A stretch of DNA of 64,000 bases from Chryseobacterium balustinum (GCF_900168205.1 NZ_FUZE01000019.1:1-64000), one strand, 5' to 3'; numbered from the stretch's first letter, positions 53,809-62,215 are shown. Numbers and translations are program-made. The notes: generated by a model from the sequence alone, not told the origin.

Positions 53809-55086
53809 CTAAAAACTGACTTGGAACTCATGCATTCCATTTTTAAAATCATAAGAAACCGAAAAATCATACAATTCAGCAATCGCCTGTACAATCGCTA
53901 ATCCCAAACCGCTTCCTGACTGATGATGTTCAGATTTTTGAAATCGTGTAAATATTTTTTCGGGGTGTAAAGAATTTTCAATTCCTGTGTTTTTAACGAT
54001 TAATTTTTTAGCATTAATCTGCACTTCCACCTTTCCGGATTTTATATTATGGAAAATTGCATTTCGCAGTAAATTGGAAACGATAATATTAATCAATGCG
54101 GCATCGGCTTTTACCAAAAGTTCGCTGTTTTCAGAAAAACTGATCTCAACTTCTTTAAATTCAGCAATATCCTGAAGATCTTCTATATTTTTTTGAACAA
54201 TATCATTGACTTTAATTTCCTGATTATCAAAAAACTGTTTGTTTTCAATTTTTGTAAGCAGAAGAAGAGATTTGTTGAGACGAACTAATCTCTCAATAAT
54301 TTCCATGATCTCAGCAATCTTTTCAGCCTGATTTTCTGTGAAATTTTCTTTTTCAATTAGCAGTTCAAGCTTGCCAATGGCAATCGCCAAAGGAGTCTGA
54401 AGTTCGTGAGAAGCATTCCCAATAAATTCTTTTTGTTGCTCATAGCTTTTTTCGCTGTATTGCAAAAGGGTAGTGACGGCATCCTGCAAATCACTGAATT
54501 CTTTGGTTTTCGTTTCAACTTTCGGAAAGCTTTTGCTGATTCCTAAACGGTAATTTTTCAGTTCATTCAAAAGTTCATAAAATGGCTTCCAAAGTCTTTG
54601 TAATACCAAATTATTAATTATCAAAATGCTGAAAATCAAAAGAACATACAACCCGGCGGCATCCCAAAGCAATTCTTTTACGAGATCATCTTCTTCAACC
54701 ATATTATTGAAGATTTTCAGCTCATAAAAATTTCCATTTTGTTCAAAAACAGTGGTCAAAACTCTTACAGGTTCTAATTCTGGAGCTTCATCATCGGCAT
54801 CTTGTGCATAGATTTCTGTGTCTTCATAAGTGTCTTTAAAACTGAGAGCTTTTTCTTCGCTTATTTTATTAACGGAAAAAAAACCTTCATCAAAAGTTTT
54901 CTGCTGCAAAATGGTAGGATCTTTTTCTGCTTTAAAAACGATTTGTCTTTTATAGTTTTCAAGCTCTTCATCTACACTTCCTTTGATTTCATCGAGCATA
55001 TTAAAATAAAAAATCACTGACCATAAACTTACGATCAGCAAAAGATAGGTCATCAGATGAAGAATAGATTTATTGAGAAGTTTCAT
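53809..55086 (-). CDS. Sensor histidine kinase
   Basis: 425 residues. Two membrane helices (about 8-28 and 145-163) enclose a 115-residue periplasmic sensor domain rich in acidic residues (YAQDADDEAPELEPVRVL). The cytoplasmic part has a HisKA domain with the phospho-His in IGNASHELQTPLAI and an ATPase domain with N box NLLRNAIFHN and G box GSGLGLAIVQ. Its start overlaps the response-regulator stop by four bases. The sensor's acidic character could suit cation or antimicrobial-peptide sensing, but this is a guess. Confidence 0.93.
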   Translation of the reverse strand: MKLLNKSILHLMTYLLLIVSLWSVIFYFNMLDEIKGSVDEELENYKRQIVFKAEKDPTILQQKTFDEGFFSVNKISEEKALSFKDTYEDTEIYAQDADDEAPELEPVRVLTTVFEQNGNFYELKIFNNMVEEDDLVKELLWDAAGLYVLLIFSILIINNLVLQRLWKPFYELLNELKNYRLGISKSFPKVETKTKEFSDLQDAVTTLLQYSEKSYEQQKEFIGNASHELQTPLAIAIGKLELLIEKENFTENQAEKIAEIMEIIERLVRLNKSLLLLTKIENKQFFDNQEIKVNDIVQKNIEDLQDIAEFKEVEISFSENSELLVKADAALINIIVSNLLRNAIFHNIKSGKVEVQINAKKLIVKNTGIENSLHPEKIFTRFQKSEHHQSGSGLGLAIVQAIAELYDFSVSYDFKNGMHEFQVSF

Positions 55087-55760
55087 TTTTCTATCAATTT
55101 GTAGCCGATTCCGTAAACAGCCTCGATCTCAATTTCGGCGTTCGATTGCTGTAGTTTTTTCCTTAAATTTTTAATCTGATAATAAATAAAATCAAAATTA
55201 TCTGCCTGATCAATGTGATCTCCCCAAACATGCTCTGCTAAAGCTGTTTTGGTAACCAACCGTTTTTTATTAAGCAAGAAAAAATGAAGAATATCAAACT
55301 CTTTTCGGTTAAGTGTAATACGTTCTCCATCTACAGAAAAACTTCGTTCCGTAAGATCCAGTTCGATATTGGCAATCTCAATACTGTTTTTGCCATCCTG
55401 GTTTTTTCTGCGCAGAACGGCTTTTATTCTGGCGTTGAGTTCGGCATTGTGAAAAGGTTTAGTTAAATAATCATCAGCTCCGAGTTCCAATCCTGTAAGT
55501 TTATCTTCAAGAGAATCTTTTGCAGAAATAATGATGACATTTTCAGATTTATCCATGTCTTTAAGCTGCTGAAGAAGTTGCAAACCATTTCCACCAGGAA
55601 GCATAATATCCAGCAAAATACAGTCGTACGTGTACAAAGCAATCTTTTCACTTGCAGATTGATAATTTTCTGCAGTCTCAATAAGAAACTGCTCCTGAAT
55701 CAAAGAATCATGAATAGATTTTAAAAGTTCTTTTTCGTCTTCTATAACAAGGATTTTCAT
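55083..55760 (-). CDS. OmpR-family response regulator
   Basis: 225 residues. Receiver domain with acidic pair VIEDEKE, phosphoacceptor Asp51 in CILLDIMLPGGNG and Lys in YLTKPFHNAE; C-terminal winged helix (about 130-223; LTLNRKEFDILHFFLLNKKR and VWGDHIDQADNFDFIYYQIK). It pairs with the kinase gene overlapping it. The upstream region carries a direct-repeat motif that also precedes the PepSY and HAEPLYID genes, suggesting autoregulation. Confidence 0.94.
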   Translation of the reverse strand: MKILVIEDEKELLKSIHDSLIQEQFLIETAENYQSASEKIALYTYDCILLDIMLPGGNGLQLLQQLKDMDKSENVIIISAKDSLEDKLTGLELGADDYLTKPFHNAELNARIKAVLRRKNQDGKNSIEIANIELDLTERSFSVDGERITLNRKEFDILHFFLLNKKRLVTKTALAEHVWGDHIDQADNFDFIYYQIKNLRKKLQQSNAEIEIEAVYGIGYKLIEK

Positions 55761-55764
55761 GTAG

Positions 55765-55800
55765 CAAATGTAAAGAATGATTCTGGAAAGAGTTGGGAAT
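55765..55800 (-). promoter_or_regulatory. Promoter and putative operator of the two-component system
   Basis: On the minus strand an exact -7 box TACATTTG (55765-55772) lies 4 bases before the ATG. Six bases further upstream starts the motif that reads, on the plus strand, G, ATTCTGGAAA, GAG, TTGGGAAT (55779-55800). The motif covers the place of a -33 element, as expected of an activator-dependent promoter. Its last base overlaps the stop codon of the next gene. Confidence 0.6.
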
Positions 55801-56282
55801 TATACTTTTTTTAGATTTTCTAAATACAACTTCAGCTCATTTTGTTTCTGCGTTCCAATCAAAATTTTTTTCTCATTATTAAAAATAATTTGTAAGCCCT
55901 GATTACCTCTTACATTGTAAGCTTTTCCAGTTCCAAAAAGACCTAGGCGTATTCCCCAACCGCCATATTCTCCTAATGGCGAATATTTTCTGACATAAGC
56001 TTTTGTAATATTCCTCCAGGGATAATGTCTGAATGTAATTTGAAACGGAAAAAATCGCACAGAAATTCCATGCTCGTCAATTTTGGTTTCCAGCCTAATA
56101 ACAAGAAATAAAATGATGACAAGAATTGGGATAAGAATTGATATTGCTAATTCAAGTGTAGAAAAATACTGTCGGTCTTCAATAAAATTATAAATTGTAT
56201 AGATCATTACTGCGGAAAGTAACAACCAAAGCCACCATTGAGTAAATCTTTGCTTTTCGGTAAATTCAAATTTGTTTTCCAT
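55800..56282 (-). CDS. Membrane-anchored PH-like domain protein
   Basis: 160 residues. Two membrane helices (about 16-33 and 42-63) and a soluble C-terminal beta domain (about 68-158) with TKIDEHGISVRFFPFQITFR and PWRNITKAYVRKYSPLGEYG, the pattern of small bacterial PH-fold proteins. The TGKAYNVRGNQGLQIIF stretch is conserved-looking. Function unknown. It is the gene immediately upstream of the two-component system. Confidence 0.65.
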   Translation of the reverse strand: MENKFEFTEKQRFTQWWLWLLLSAVMIYTIYNFIEDRQYFSTLELAISILIPILVIILFLVIRLETKIDEHGISVRFFPFQITFRHYPWRNITKAYVRKYSPLGEYGGWGIRLGLFGTGKAYNVRGNQGLQIIFNNEKKILIGTQKQNELKLYLENLKKV

Positions 56283-56359
56283 GTTTTTGAAGAAAATCTA
56301 ATTTACAAAATTTGAAGAGATTAAAAATCATTTTAAGAAACTTTTAAGGAGAATCATGA

Positions 56360-56389
56360 TTTGTGTTCAGCGATTTATTTTTACTTTTG
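56360..56389 (+). promoter_or_regulatory. Promoter of the DUF4861-pelA operon
   Basis: TTTG at 56360-56363, 18 bases, TACTTTTG at 56382-56389: a complete Bacteroidetes -33/-7 pair, 15 bases before the ATG at 56405. It is the best-formed promoter in the window. Confidence 0.75.
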
Positions 56390-56404
56390 AGAAAATAACA
56401 TTTC

Positions 56405-57589
56405 ATGTCTATGAATAAAATTTCAATAACCGGATTAAGTTGTGCAATCGTTTGCATGGCTGCGAATTTCATGAATGCGCAGACATCAATTCAGGTTAAA
56501 AATACTCAGGATTTCGCTCGAAATGAAATAGTTTCTCTTTCAATTAGCCAGTTGAAGGGGTTTTTAGGGAAAAATAAAGCAAAAGATTTGAGAATTAAAG
56601 ATGCTCAAAATAATTATGTGACCATTCAGTGGATCGATAACGATGGAGATGGAAAAAATGATGAGGTTCTTTTTCAGGCAAATATAGATGCAAAAAAGAC
56701 GAATTCTTACAAGATAGTTGCTGATTCAAAAACAACGATTCCTGAAAGTAAACTGACGACTTACTCAAGATTAGTTCCAGAAAGAGTTGACGATTATACT
56801 TGGGAAAATGATAAAATTGCATTTAGAGTTTACGGTCCAAAAGGTCAGGCTGAAGCTTTGGCGGGAGTAAAAGGAAGTACACTTTCAAGTGGAGTTGATA
56901 TTTGGTTTAAAAGAACCGAAAAATCTGTAATTAACGAATGGTACAAAGGTTATTTGACTGATCCGATGTATTATCACAAAGATACGAGAGGAGAAGGCTA
57001 CGATCCCTATCATGTTGGAGACAGCCGTGGTACGGGAGGAATTGGGATTTGGAAAGATGAAAAACTTCAGGTTTCTCAAAATTTCATAAGCTCTAAAACG
57101 ATTACAGAAGGTCCACTGAGGACTGTTTTTGAATTAACTTACGCTCCGTGGAGTGAGTTTGGAGTGAAAGAGACGAAAAGAATTTCTCTTGATCTAGGTT
57201 CCAATTTTTCTAAATTTGAATCAATTTTTGAAACCGAAAAACCTGCTCCCAATTATACAATCGGAATTAGTCTTCATAAAAATGAAGGTGAATCAAAATT
57301 GAATGATAAAGACGGATACTATCTTCACTGGGAAAAAATAGATGACGCTTTTGTTGGTGAAGGAATTGTTGTTAATCCTAAAATTTTAGAAAAGTCGGTT
57401 GCTTTTAAATCTGAAACTCCAGATCAGAGTAATTTGCTGGTTATTACAAAACCTCAGAAAAAATTGACCTATTATGCAGGTTTTGCATGGCAGAAAAGCG
57501 GACAGATTCAAACTCAGAAAGATTGGGAGAATATTTTGCTGAAGCAATCTAAAATTGTAGCCAATCCATTAATTATTACCGTTAAATAA
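56405..57589 (+). CDS. DUF4861 family secreted protein of pectin metabolism
   Basis: 394 residues (a second Met two codons on, at 56411, is an equal candidate). Signal peptide to about 25 (ANFMNAQ). The DUF4861 domain fills the rest: DNDGDGKNDEVLFQANI, VPERVDDYTWENDKIAFRVY, GVDIWFKRTEKSVINEWYKG and YDPYHVGDSRGTGGIGIW. Members occur in pectin and ulvan loci of Bacteroidetes and are thought to handle uronic acid oligosaccharides; the reaction is not certain. It lies 9 bases before the pectate lyase gene. Confidence 0.85.
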   Translation: MSMNKISITGLSCAIVCMAANFMNAQTSIQVKNTQDFARNEIVSLSISQLKGFLGKNKAKDLRIKDAQNNYVTIQWIDNDGDGKNDEVLFQANIDAKKTNSYKIVADSKTTIPESKLTTYSRLVPERVDDYTWENDKIAFRVYGPKGQAEALAGVKGSTLSSGVDIWFKRTEKSVINEWYKGYLTDPMYYHKDTRGEGYDPYHVGDSRGTGGIGIWKDEKLQVSQNFISSKTITEGPLRTVFELTYAPWSEFGVKETKRISLDLGSNFSKFESIFETEKPAPNYTIGISLHKNEGESKLNDKDGYYLHWEKIDDAFVGEGIVVNPKILEKSVAFKSETPDQSNLLVITKPQKKLTYYAGFAWQKSGQIQTQKDWENILLKQSKIVANPLIITVK

Positions 57590-57598
57590 AGTTGAATA

Positions 57599-58621
57599 AT
57601 GATTAAATTAAAACTTTCAGTTGCCGTTTTTTGTTTGGCATTTTCAGGAATTTCGGCGCAGGTAAAAGATACTTTGGCGGAAAAAATGATGATTTATCAG
57701 CTTCCAAACGGAGGTTGGGGAAAACATAACAGCGATAAAAAAAATGTAGATTATACTGCAAAAATAGATTCGAAACTATTGAAAATTATCAAAGCGAATG
57801 ACAATGATCTCGCAACCATAGATAACAATGCTACATCAAAGGAAATTAATGGATTGATAAAAGCTTACAGCACAACAAAAAATCCTGCATATCTGAAATC
57901 AGCAGAGAAAGGAATTCAATATTTGCTTTCGATGCAATATCAGAATGGAGGTTTTCCACAATATTTTCCAAACGCTGCGATTTACAGAAAACAGGTGACC
58001 TACAACGATAATGCAATGATCAACGTTTTGACGGTTTTGTATAATATTTCTGAAGGGAAAGAAGGTTTTGATGCGGTTGATTTTAAATTAAAAGAGAAAT
58101 CTAAAGAGGCATTACAAAAAGGGATTCAATGTATTTTGAAAACTCAGGTTATGCAAAACGGTAAACTTTCGATTTGGGCAGATCAATACAACGAAGTTTC
58201 TCTAAAACCTGAAAAAGCAAGAGCTTTTGAACCAATGTCATTGGCAAGTGGAGAATCGGTAAACATTGTGAAATTTCTAATGATGCAAACTATAACTCCG
58301 GAGATTGAAAAATCAATTAAATCGGCAATACAATGGTTTAAAGAAAGTAAAATTGACGGTTATACTTACAATGTTTCCAGAGAAAGTGGAAATGCTGTTC
58401 GTGTTTTATCTAAAAAAGAAGGTTCGGCAGTTTGGGCAAGATTTTATGATATTCCTACCAATAAACCTGTTTTTGGTGACCGTGATGGAAGTGTAAAATT
58501 CAATTATGAAGACGTTTCCGAAGAACGTAGAATGGGCTACAGCTGGTACAATGAAGCCGGAACGAAGTTGATTGAAAATGATTTTCCGAAGTGGCTGAAG
58601 AAGAATAAAATTTCTCAATAA
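57599..58621 (+). CDS. pelA: Pectate lyase, polysaccharide lyase family 10
   Basis: 340 residues. Signal peptide to about 20 (FSGISAQ). Family PL10 features: YQLPNGGWGKHN near the start, IDNNATSKEINGLIKAY, AEKGIQYLLSMQYQNGGFPQ, and YNDNAMINVLTVL, ending with ARFYDIPTNKPVFGDRDGS, which contains the catalytic-region RFYDI motif. Cleaves polygalacturonate by beta-elimination to unsaturated oligosaccharides. Closed by a strong terminator. Confidence 0.93.
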   Translation: MIKLKLSVAVFCLAFSGISAQVKDTLAEKMMIYQLPNGGWGKHNSDKKNVDYTAKIDSKLLKIIKANDNDLATIDNNATSKEINGLIKAYSTTKNPAYLKSAEKGIQYLLSMQYQNGGFPQYFPNAAIYRKQVTYNDNAMINVLTVLYNISEGKEGFDAVDFKLKEKSKEALQKGIQCILKTQVMQNGKLSIWADQYNEVSLKPEKARAFEPMSLASGESVNIVKFLMMQTITPEIEKSIKSAIQWFKESKIDGYTYNVSRESGNAVRVLSKKEGSAVWARFYDIPTNKPVFGDRDGSVKFNYEDVSEERRMGYSWYNEAGTKLIENDFPKWLKKNKISQ

Positions 58622-58627
58622 TAAACT

Positions 58628-58664
58628 AAGCCTCATAGGTGTATAAAACCTATGAGGCTTTTTT
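58628..58664 (+). terminator. Terminator of the DUF4861-pelA operon
   Basis: AAGCCTCATAGGT, loop GTATAAA, ACCTATGAGGCTT and a T run: a perfect 13-base stem starting 7 bases after the pelA stop. Confidence 0.9.
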
Positions 58665-58703
58665 GATTTTACTCCAATTGACTACTTTATTTCTGCTTGT
58701 TGA

Positions 58704-58723
58704 GATTCATACGGAATGACAAA
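58704..58723. repeat. Half copy of a REP-like palindrome
   Basis: GATTCATACGGAATGACAAA ends in the same GAATGACAAA found at the right end of the element at 61104-61192. There is no matching left arm nearby, so this is a solitary arm. Confidence 0.5.
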
Positions 58724-58773
58724 CATACTGTTAAAAGCTTATGAAAAATTAAAATATGTCTTTGCGTTTAACA

Positions 58774-58801
58774 TTTTACTCATTACATATTTACTTATTA
58801 C
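58774..58801. repeat. Heptanucleotide array at the 3' end of the first esterase gene
   Basis: Four 7-base units: TTTTACT, CATTACA, TATTTAC, TTATTAC. The esterase stop codon (58791-58793) lies inside the array. Confidence 0.45.
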
Positions 58802-59696
58802 CCAAATTCCCAAGCCAGTCTGCGCAAATCTTTTTCCAGTTATCCGTCAGTTCAGTTTTGTTGGATATTCCGATATTATGTTCGCCTTGAGGAAAAATAA
58901 ACAGGGCGCCTTTCACTTTATTTTTAATCATCGCTTCATAATACAAAATACTGTTGATTACAGGAACAGCATTGTCATTTTGGGCATGAAATAAAATTGT
59001 TGGCGGTGTTTTTTCTGTCACCCTATTTTGTATTGAATATTCTTTTATTTTTTCTGCGGAAGCATTTTCTCCCAACAAATTGTCACGGCTTCCTTTATGA
59101 GCAAATTTACCCAAATCAATGACTGGAGAAACTAAAATTGTAAAATTCGGAATAGTGCTATAATTTTCCCAATTACCTTTTAATTCTGTGTAATCAGTGG
59201 AAGTATTACTTACCATTGCAGCTAAATGTCCACCTGCAGAAGTTCCTAAAACACCAATTTGGTCAGAAGAAATTCCGTATTTTGCTGCATTTTTTCTGAT
59301 TAACTTTATTGCAGCCTGAATATCCTGTAACGGACCGATTTCTCTTTGTTTTAAATCTGGAGAAGTTGGCAAACGGTAATTCAGAACAAAAGCTGAAATT
59401 CCTAAAGTATTGAGCCATTTAGCATAAGAGTATCCTCCAAAATCGTAGGTTAAATGTCTGTAACCACCACCAGGAATGATGATGATTGCCATTGGTTTTC
59501 TTTCTTCTTTTGCAGGTAAAAAAGCAAACAACTCAGCCTCCTGAATTTGAGTGATTCTACCTTCTTTTTCTTCAATAATGTTTAATTTTAAACCTTTAGA
59601 ATTTGGCATTTCTCCTTTTTGCCAAACCGTAATTTTCTGTTGAGCTGAAATTTGAATTCCAAGAAAAATGATTAATATGAAGGTGAAATTTTTCAT
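58791..59696 (-). CDS. Secreted alpha/beta hydrolase, probable acetylesterase (copy 1)
   Basis: 301 residues. Signal peptide to about 18 (LGIQISAQ). Catalytic elements of an esterase: oxyanion loop IPGGGYRHLTYD, nucleophile GTSAGGHLA, Asp in FHAQNDNAVPVI, and His in PQGEHNIGI. Resembles acetyl xylan/pectin acetylesterases of the BD-FAE/Axe type. It is a tandem paralogue of the gene just upstream, roughly 60% identical by eye. In this cluster the likely role is removing acetyl groups from pectin so that lyases can act. Confidence 0.85.
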   Translation of the reverse strand: MKNFTFILIIFLGIQISAQQKITVWQKGEMPNSKGLKLNIIEEKEGRITQIQEAELFAFLPAKEERKPMAIIIIPGGGYRHLTYDFGGYSYAKWLNTLGISAFVLNYRLPTSPDLKQREIGPLQDIQAAIKLIRKNAAKYGISSDQIGVLGTSAGGHLAAMVSNTSTDYTELKGNWENYSTIPNFTILVSPVIDLGKFAHKGSRDNLLGENASAEKIKEYSIQNRVTEKTPPTILFHAQNDNAVPVINSILYYEAMIKNKVKGALFIFPQGEHNIGISNKTELTDNWKKICADWLGNLGNK

Positions 59697-59723
59697 TGTT
59701 TAAAAATTAAAAGTTAGAAATGT

Positions 59724-59755
59724 ATTACTGATTACCAATTACTTATTATTTATTG
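59724..59755. repeat. Heptanucleotide array between the two esterase genes
   Basis: ATTACTG, ATTACCA, ATTACTT, ATTATTT and a partial ATTG in perfect register. The upstream gene's stop codon (59739-59741) lies inside, so its last residues are encoded by the array. Confidence 0.65.
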
Positions 59756-60638
59756 TTTCAAGCCAATCTGCGCACAATTTTTTCCAGTTCTCGCTCAGCT
59801 CATTTTTATCCGTAACAAAAAAACGATGACCGCCTTTAGGAAAAATAAATAAAGAACCTTTCACTTTATTTTTCGTCATGGCTTTGTAATATAAAATGCT
59901 ATTCATTGGAGGAACTGCCGTATCATCCTGATTGTGAAATAAAATTGTTGGCGGTGTTTTTTCTGTTACCCTATTTTGCATGGAATATTCTCTGATTTTT
60001 TCCTCTGAAGCATTTTCTCCAAGCAAGCTGTTTCGGCTTCCTTTGTGTGCAAATTCTCCTAAATCAATGACCGGACAAAACAAAATGGCAAAGTCAGGAA
60101 TAGTAGAAATATCTGCTAAATCGTCTTTTAATCCGGTAAAATCTGTACTGATGTTACTGACCGAAGTTGCTAAATGTCCACCTGCAGAAGTTCCAACAAC
60201 ACCGACTTGGTTGGGCGAAATTCCCCATTGAACTGCATTTTTTCTAATATATTTGATAGCAGCTTGAGCGTCCTGAAGCGGAGCAATTTCTCTTTGAATT
60301 AAATCTGTAGAAGTTGGTAATCTGTAGTTTAAAACAAAAGCCGAAATTCCCAAAGTATTCATCCATTTTGCGATTTGAAAAGCGCCTTCATCGTAAGTGA
60401 GTTTCGAATAGCCACCACCAGGAATAATGATGACCGACTTTTGATTTCTCTCTTTTATTGGAGGTAAGAAAGCAAACAATTCAGGCTCTTTCAGTTCTGC
60501 TAAAGTTTTTTTCTTCTTGGTTTTAGATGCCAAAATTTTGGAATTGGGCATTTCGCCTTGTGGCCAGAACATGAGCTTTTCCTGAGCGGGAATTTGTGAA
60601 AAAAGAAAAAGAATGAAGAGAAAAAAGGTTTTTTTCAT
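59739..60638 (-). CDS. Secreted alpha/beta hydrolase, probable acetylesterase (copy 2)
   Basis: 299 residues. Signal peptide to about 18. IPGGGYSKLTYD, GTSAGGHLA, the Asp in FHNQDDTAVPPM, and His in PKGGHRFFV give a full catalytic set. Close paralogue of the adjacent gene; the two differ in the acid-residue loop and the C terminus, so their acetyl-position preference may differ. Read with the KdgF gene upstream, from which a terminator separates it. Confidence 0.85.
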   Translation of the reverse strand: MKKTFFLFILFLFSQIPAQEKLMFWPQGEMPNSKILASKTKKKKTLAELKEPELFAFLPPIKERNQKSVIIIPGGGYSKLTYDEGAFQIAKWMNTLGISAFVLNYRLPTSTDLIQREIAPLQDAQAAIKYIRKNAVQWGISPNQVGVVGTSAGGHLATSVSNISTDFTGLKDDLADISTIPDFAILFCPVIDLGEFAHKGSRNSLLGENASEEKIREYSMQNRVTEKTPPTILFHNQDDTAVPPMNSILYYKAMTKNKVKGSLFIFPKGGHRFFVTDKNELSENWKKLCADWLETINNK

Positions 60639-60670
60639 GACTTTAATTTTTTACTTTAAAGTGTATTTAG

Positions 60671-60706
60671 AAAAAACCTCACAGGTTTTTAAAACCTGTG
60701 AGGTTT
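60671..60706 (-). terminator. Terminator behind kdgF
   Basis: AACCTCACAGGTT and AACCTGTGAGGTT pair over 13 bases; the minus strand continues into six T (60671-60676). It lies between kdgF and the second esterase, 13 bases after the kdgF stop. Confidence 0.85.
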
Positions 60707-60719
60707 GATTATTAGTAAT

Positions 60720-61061
60720 TTAATCTTTCAGAAAATCCTCTCTGAATGGAGTGAAAGAATCAATCAATTGTCCGGCTTCCAAACATTTTACACCATGAAA
60801 AATATTCGGTTGGGCAAAAAAACCGTCCCCTTGTTGTAGGATTTTGGTTTCACCATCAACGGTTACTTCAAATTTTCCTGATGCTACATAGGTGATTTGT
60901 GAATGAAAATGCTGATGTAAAGTTCCGATTGCATCTTTTTCAAATTTAACAATGACCATCATTACTTGGGAGTTGTAGCCTACAAATTGTCTGGAAACTC
61001 CACCTCCTAAATCTTCCCATTCAGAATTGCCGTCGAAAAATGGTTCTTTTTTGAAATTCAT
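60720..61061 (-). CDS. kdgF: KdgF-type cupin, unsaturated uronate cyclisation
   Basis: 113 residues, single cupin, no signal peptide. WEDLGGGVSRQFVGYNSQ, the metal motif GTLHQHFHSQITYVASGKFE, and QPNIFHGVKCLEAGQLIDSF with FTPFREDFL at the end match KdgF. KdgF speeds conversion of the 4,5-unsaturated galacturonate left by pectate lyase to the linear keto form, so it links the lyase to central metabolism. Confidence 0.88.
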   Translation of the reverse strand: MNFKKEPFFDGNSEWEDLGGGVSRQFVGYNSQVMMVIVKFEKDAIGTLHQHFHSQITYVASGKFEVTVDGETKILQQGDGFFAQPNIFHGVKCLEAGQLIDSFTPFREDFLKD

Positions 61062-61103
61062 TTTTTTTGATTTTTATTTTAGTAAGTAAAAGCCTACATT
61101 CAT

Positions 61104-61192
61104 TTTGTCATTCCGCAGGAACCTAGACTTAGAATTTAACAGTTGGATAGCTTAGATTCTACGCTTCACTTCGTTTCGCTCTGAATGACAAA
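61104..61192. repeat. REP-like palindromic element
   Basis: TTTGTCATTC at the left and GAATGACAAA at the right are an exact 10-base inverted pair around 69 bases containing CCGCAGGAACCTA and CTTAGATTCTACG. A half copy lies at 58704-58723. Similar TGTCATTCC palindromes are familiar in flavobacterial genomes, but I cannot count copies here. Confidence 0.6.
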
Positions 61193-61211
61193 TTGACTGT
61201 TTACTTTTTTC

Positions 61212-61265
61212 TCTCGCAGATTAAACGGATTACGCAGATTTTAAAGTTTTTAATCTGTAAGAGAA
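61212..61265. repeat. Palindromic GCAGATT repeat
   Basis: TCTCGCAGATTAAA at the left and TTTAATCTGTAAGAGA at the right are an imperfect inverted pair; a second CGCAGATTTTAAA lies between. It resembles the sequences at 36367-36422 and 49420-49439 and lies just after the acetylesterase stop. Confidence 0.5.
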
Positions 61266-62003
61266 TTATTTTATATATTTTTCCAAACCGGTTTTTAAAT
61301 CTTTCAAAGATTTTACAGCTAGTTTTGCTACAGTTTCGGCACCCAATTTTGATAAATGGGTGTCGTCTGCTTTATCTTTTGCATAGTAAGAATTTTCACC
61401 TGCTTTAAAATGAAGATGCAGCAGCTTTGATTTTTCCGGGCCGTAAGAAATTTCCATTTGTTCGGTCAGTAATTGCATATCTACAAAAGCTACTTTCATA
61501 TCATTTGCCACCATTCTTACCACCAAAGGATAATCGGTGTGAGTGTCTATTAAAACCCCATTTTCATTAAAATTTCTTCTTGTAATTGAAGTCATTAAAA
61601 TTGGCGTTGCACCTTTTGCTCTGGTTTCGTTCACATATCTTTCCAAATTGGCTCTGTATTGAGTGTAAGGATTGGTAAATTTTGTAGAATCTTTAAGTTT
61701 CTGATCATTATGACCAAACTGAATCACCACAAAATCACCTTTTTTAAGCTGTTTTTCCACTTTATCCCATCTTCCCTCGGTTCTGAAACTTTTAGAACTT
61801 CTTCCATTCATCGCATGATTCTGAATTTCAATTCCGTTGGTCATGAATTGTCCTAAAACCTGTCCCCATCCATGTTCAGGATTTTTATCTGGGTTTTCTT
61901 TGTTGGCCATTGTAGAATCGCCAATCAGAAATAAGGTTGGTTTTTTCTGAGCTAAAACGATTGTTGAAATTACAACGCTTAGAATTAAAAGTATTTTTTT
62001 CAT
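61266..62003 (-). CDS. Rhamnogalacturonan acetylesterase (SGNH hydrolase)
   Basis: 245 residues. Signal peptide to about 18 (STIVLAQ). SGNH blocks: block I FLIGDSTMANK with the nucleophile Ser, GRSSKSF (Gly block), block III IQFGHNDQK with the Asn, and block V DDTHLSKLGAE with Asp and His. Matches carbohydrate esterase family 12, which removes acetyl groups from the rhamnogalacturonan backbone of pectin. Confidence 0.92.
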   Translation of the reverse strand: MKKILLILSVVISTIVLAQKKPTLFLIGDSTMANKENPDKNPEHGWGQVLGQFMTNGIEIQNHAMNGRSSKSFRTEGRWDKVEKQLKKGDFVVIQFGHNDQKLKDSTKFTNPYTQYRANLERYVNETRAKGATPILMTSITRRNFNENGVLIDTHTDYPLVVRMVANDMKVAFVDMQLLTEQMEISYGPEKSKLLHLHFKAGENSYYAKDKADDTHLSKLGAETVAKLAVKSLKDLKTGLEKYIK

Positions 62004-62024
62004 TTTAATTATTTTTTTATTTAA

Positions 62025-62215
62025 GTTCTTTTGTCTTAAAACAAAAGAACCAAAAGTTCAAGACTTGGAAACTTCCGCTAAAAATTTAAATTAAATCCTA
62101 AAATTTCCAAAACTCGTGCGGATTCAATTTTTCTTTTGTTTTCATAATTTTTTGCCGCACTCAAACAGTGGAAATTTTTTAACGGATTGAATTTAAATTT
62201 TCTTAACGCTCCATT
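62025..62215. repeat. Likely dispersed noncoding repeat
   Basis: Opens with an exact 10-base hairpin, GTTCTTTTGT, loop CTTAAA, ACAAAAGAAC (62025-62050), then CCAAAAGTTCAAGACTTGG. Further on come TTCCAAAACTCGTGCGGATT and CCGCACTCAAACAGTGG, phrases I associate with intergenic repeats in related genomes. No ORF is present. A copy count cannot be made from this window. Confidence 0.4.
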
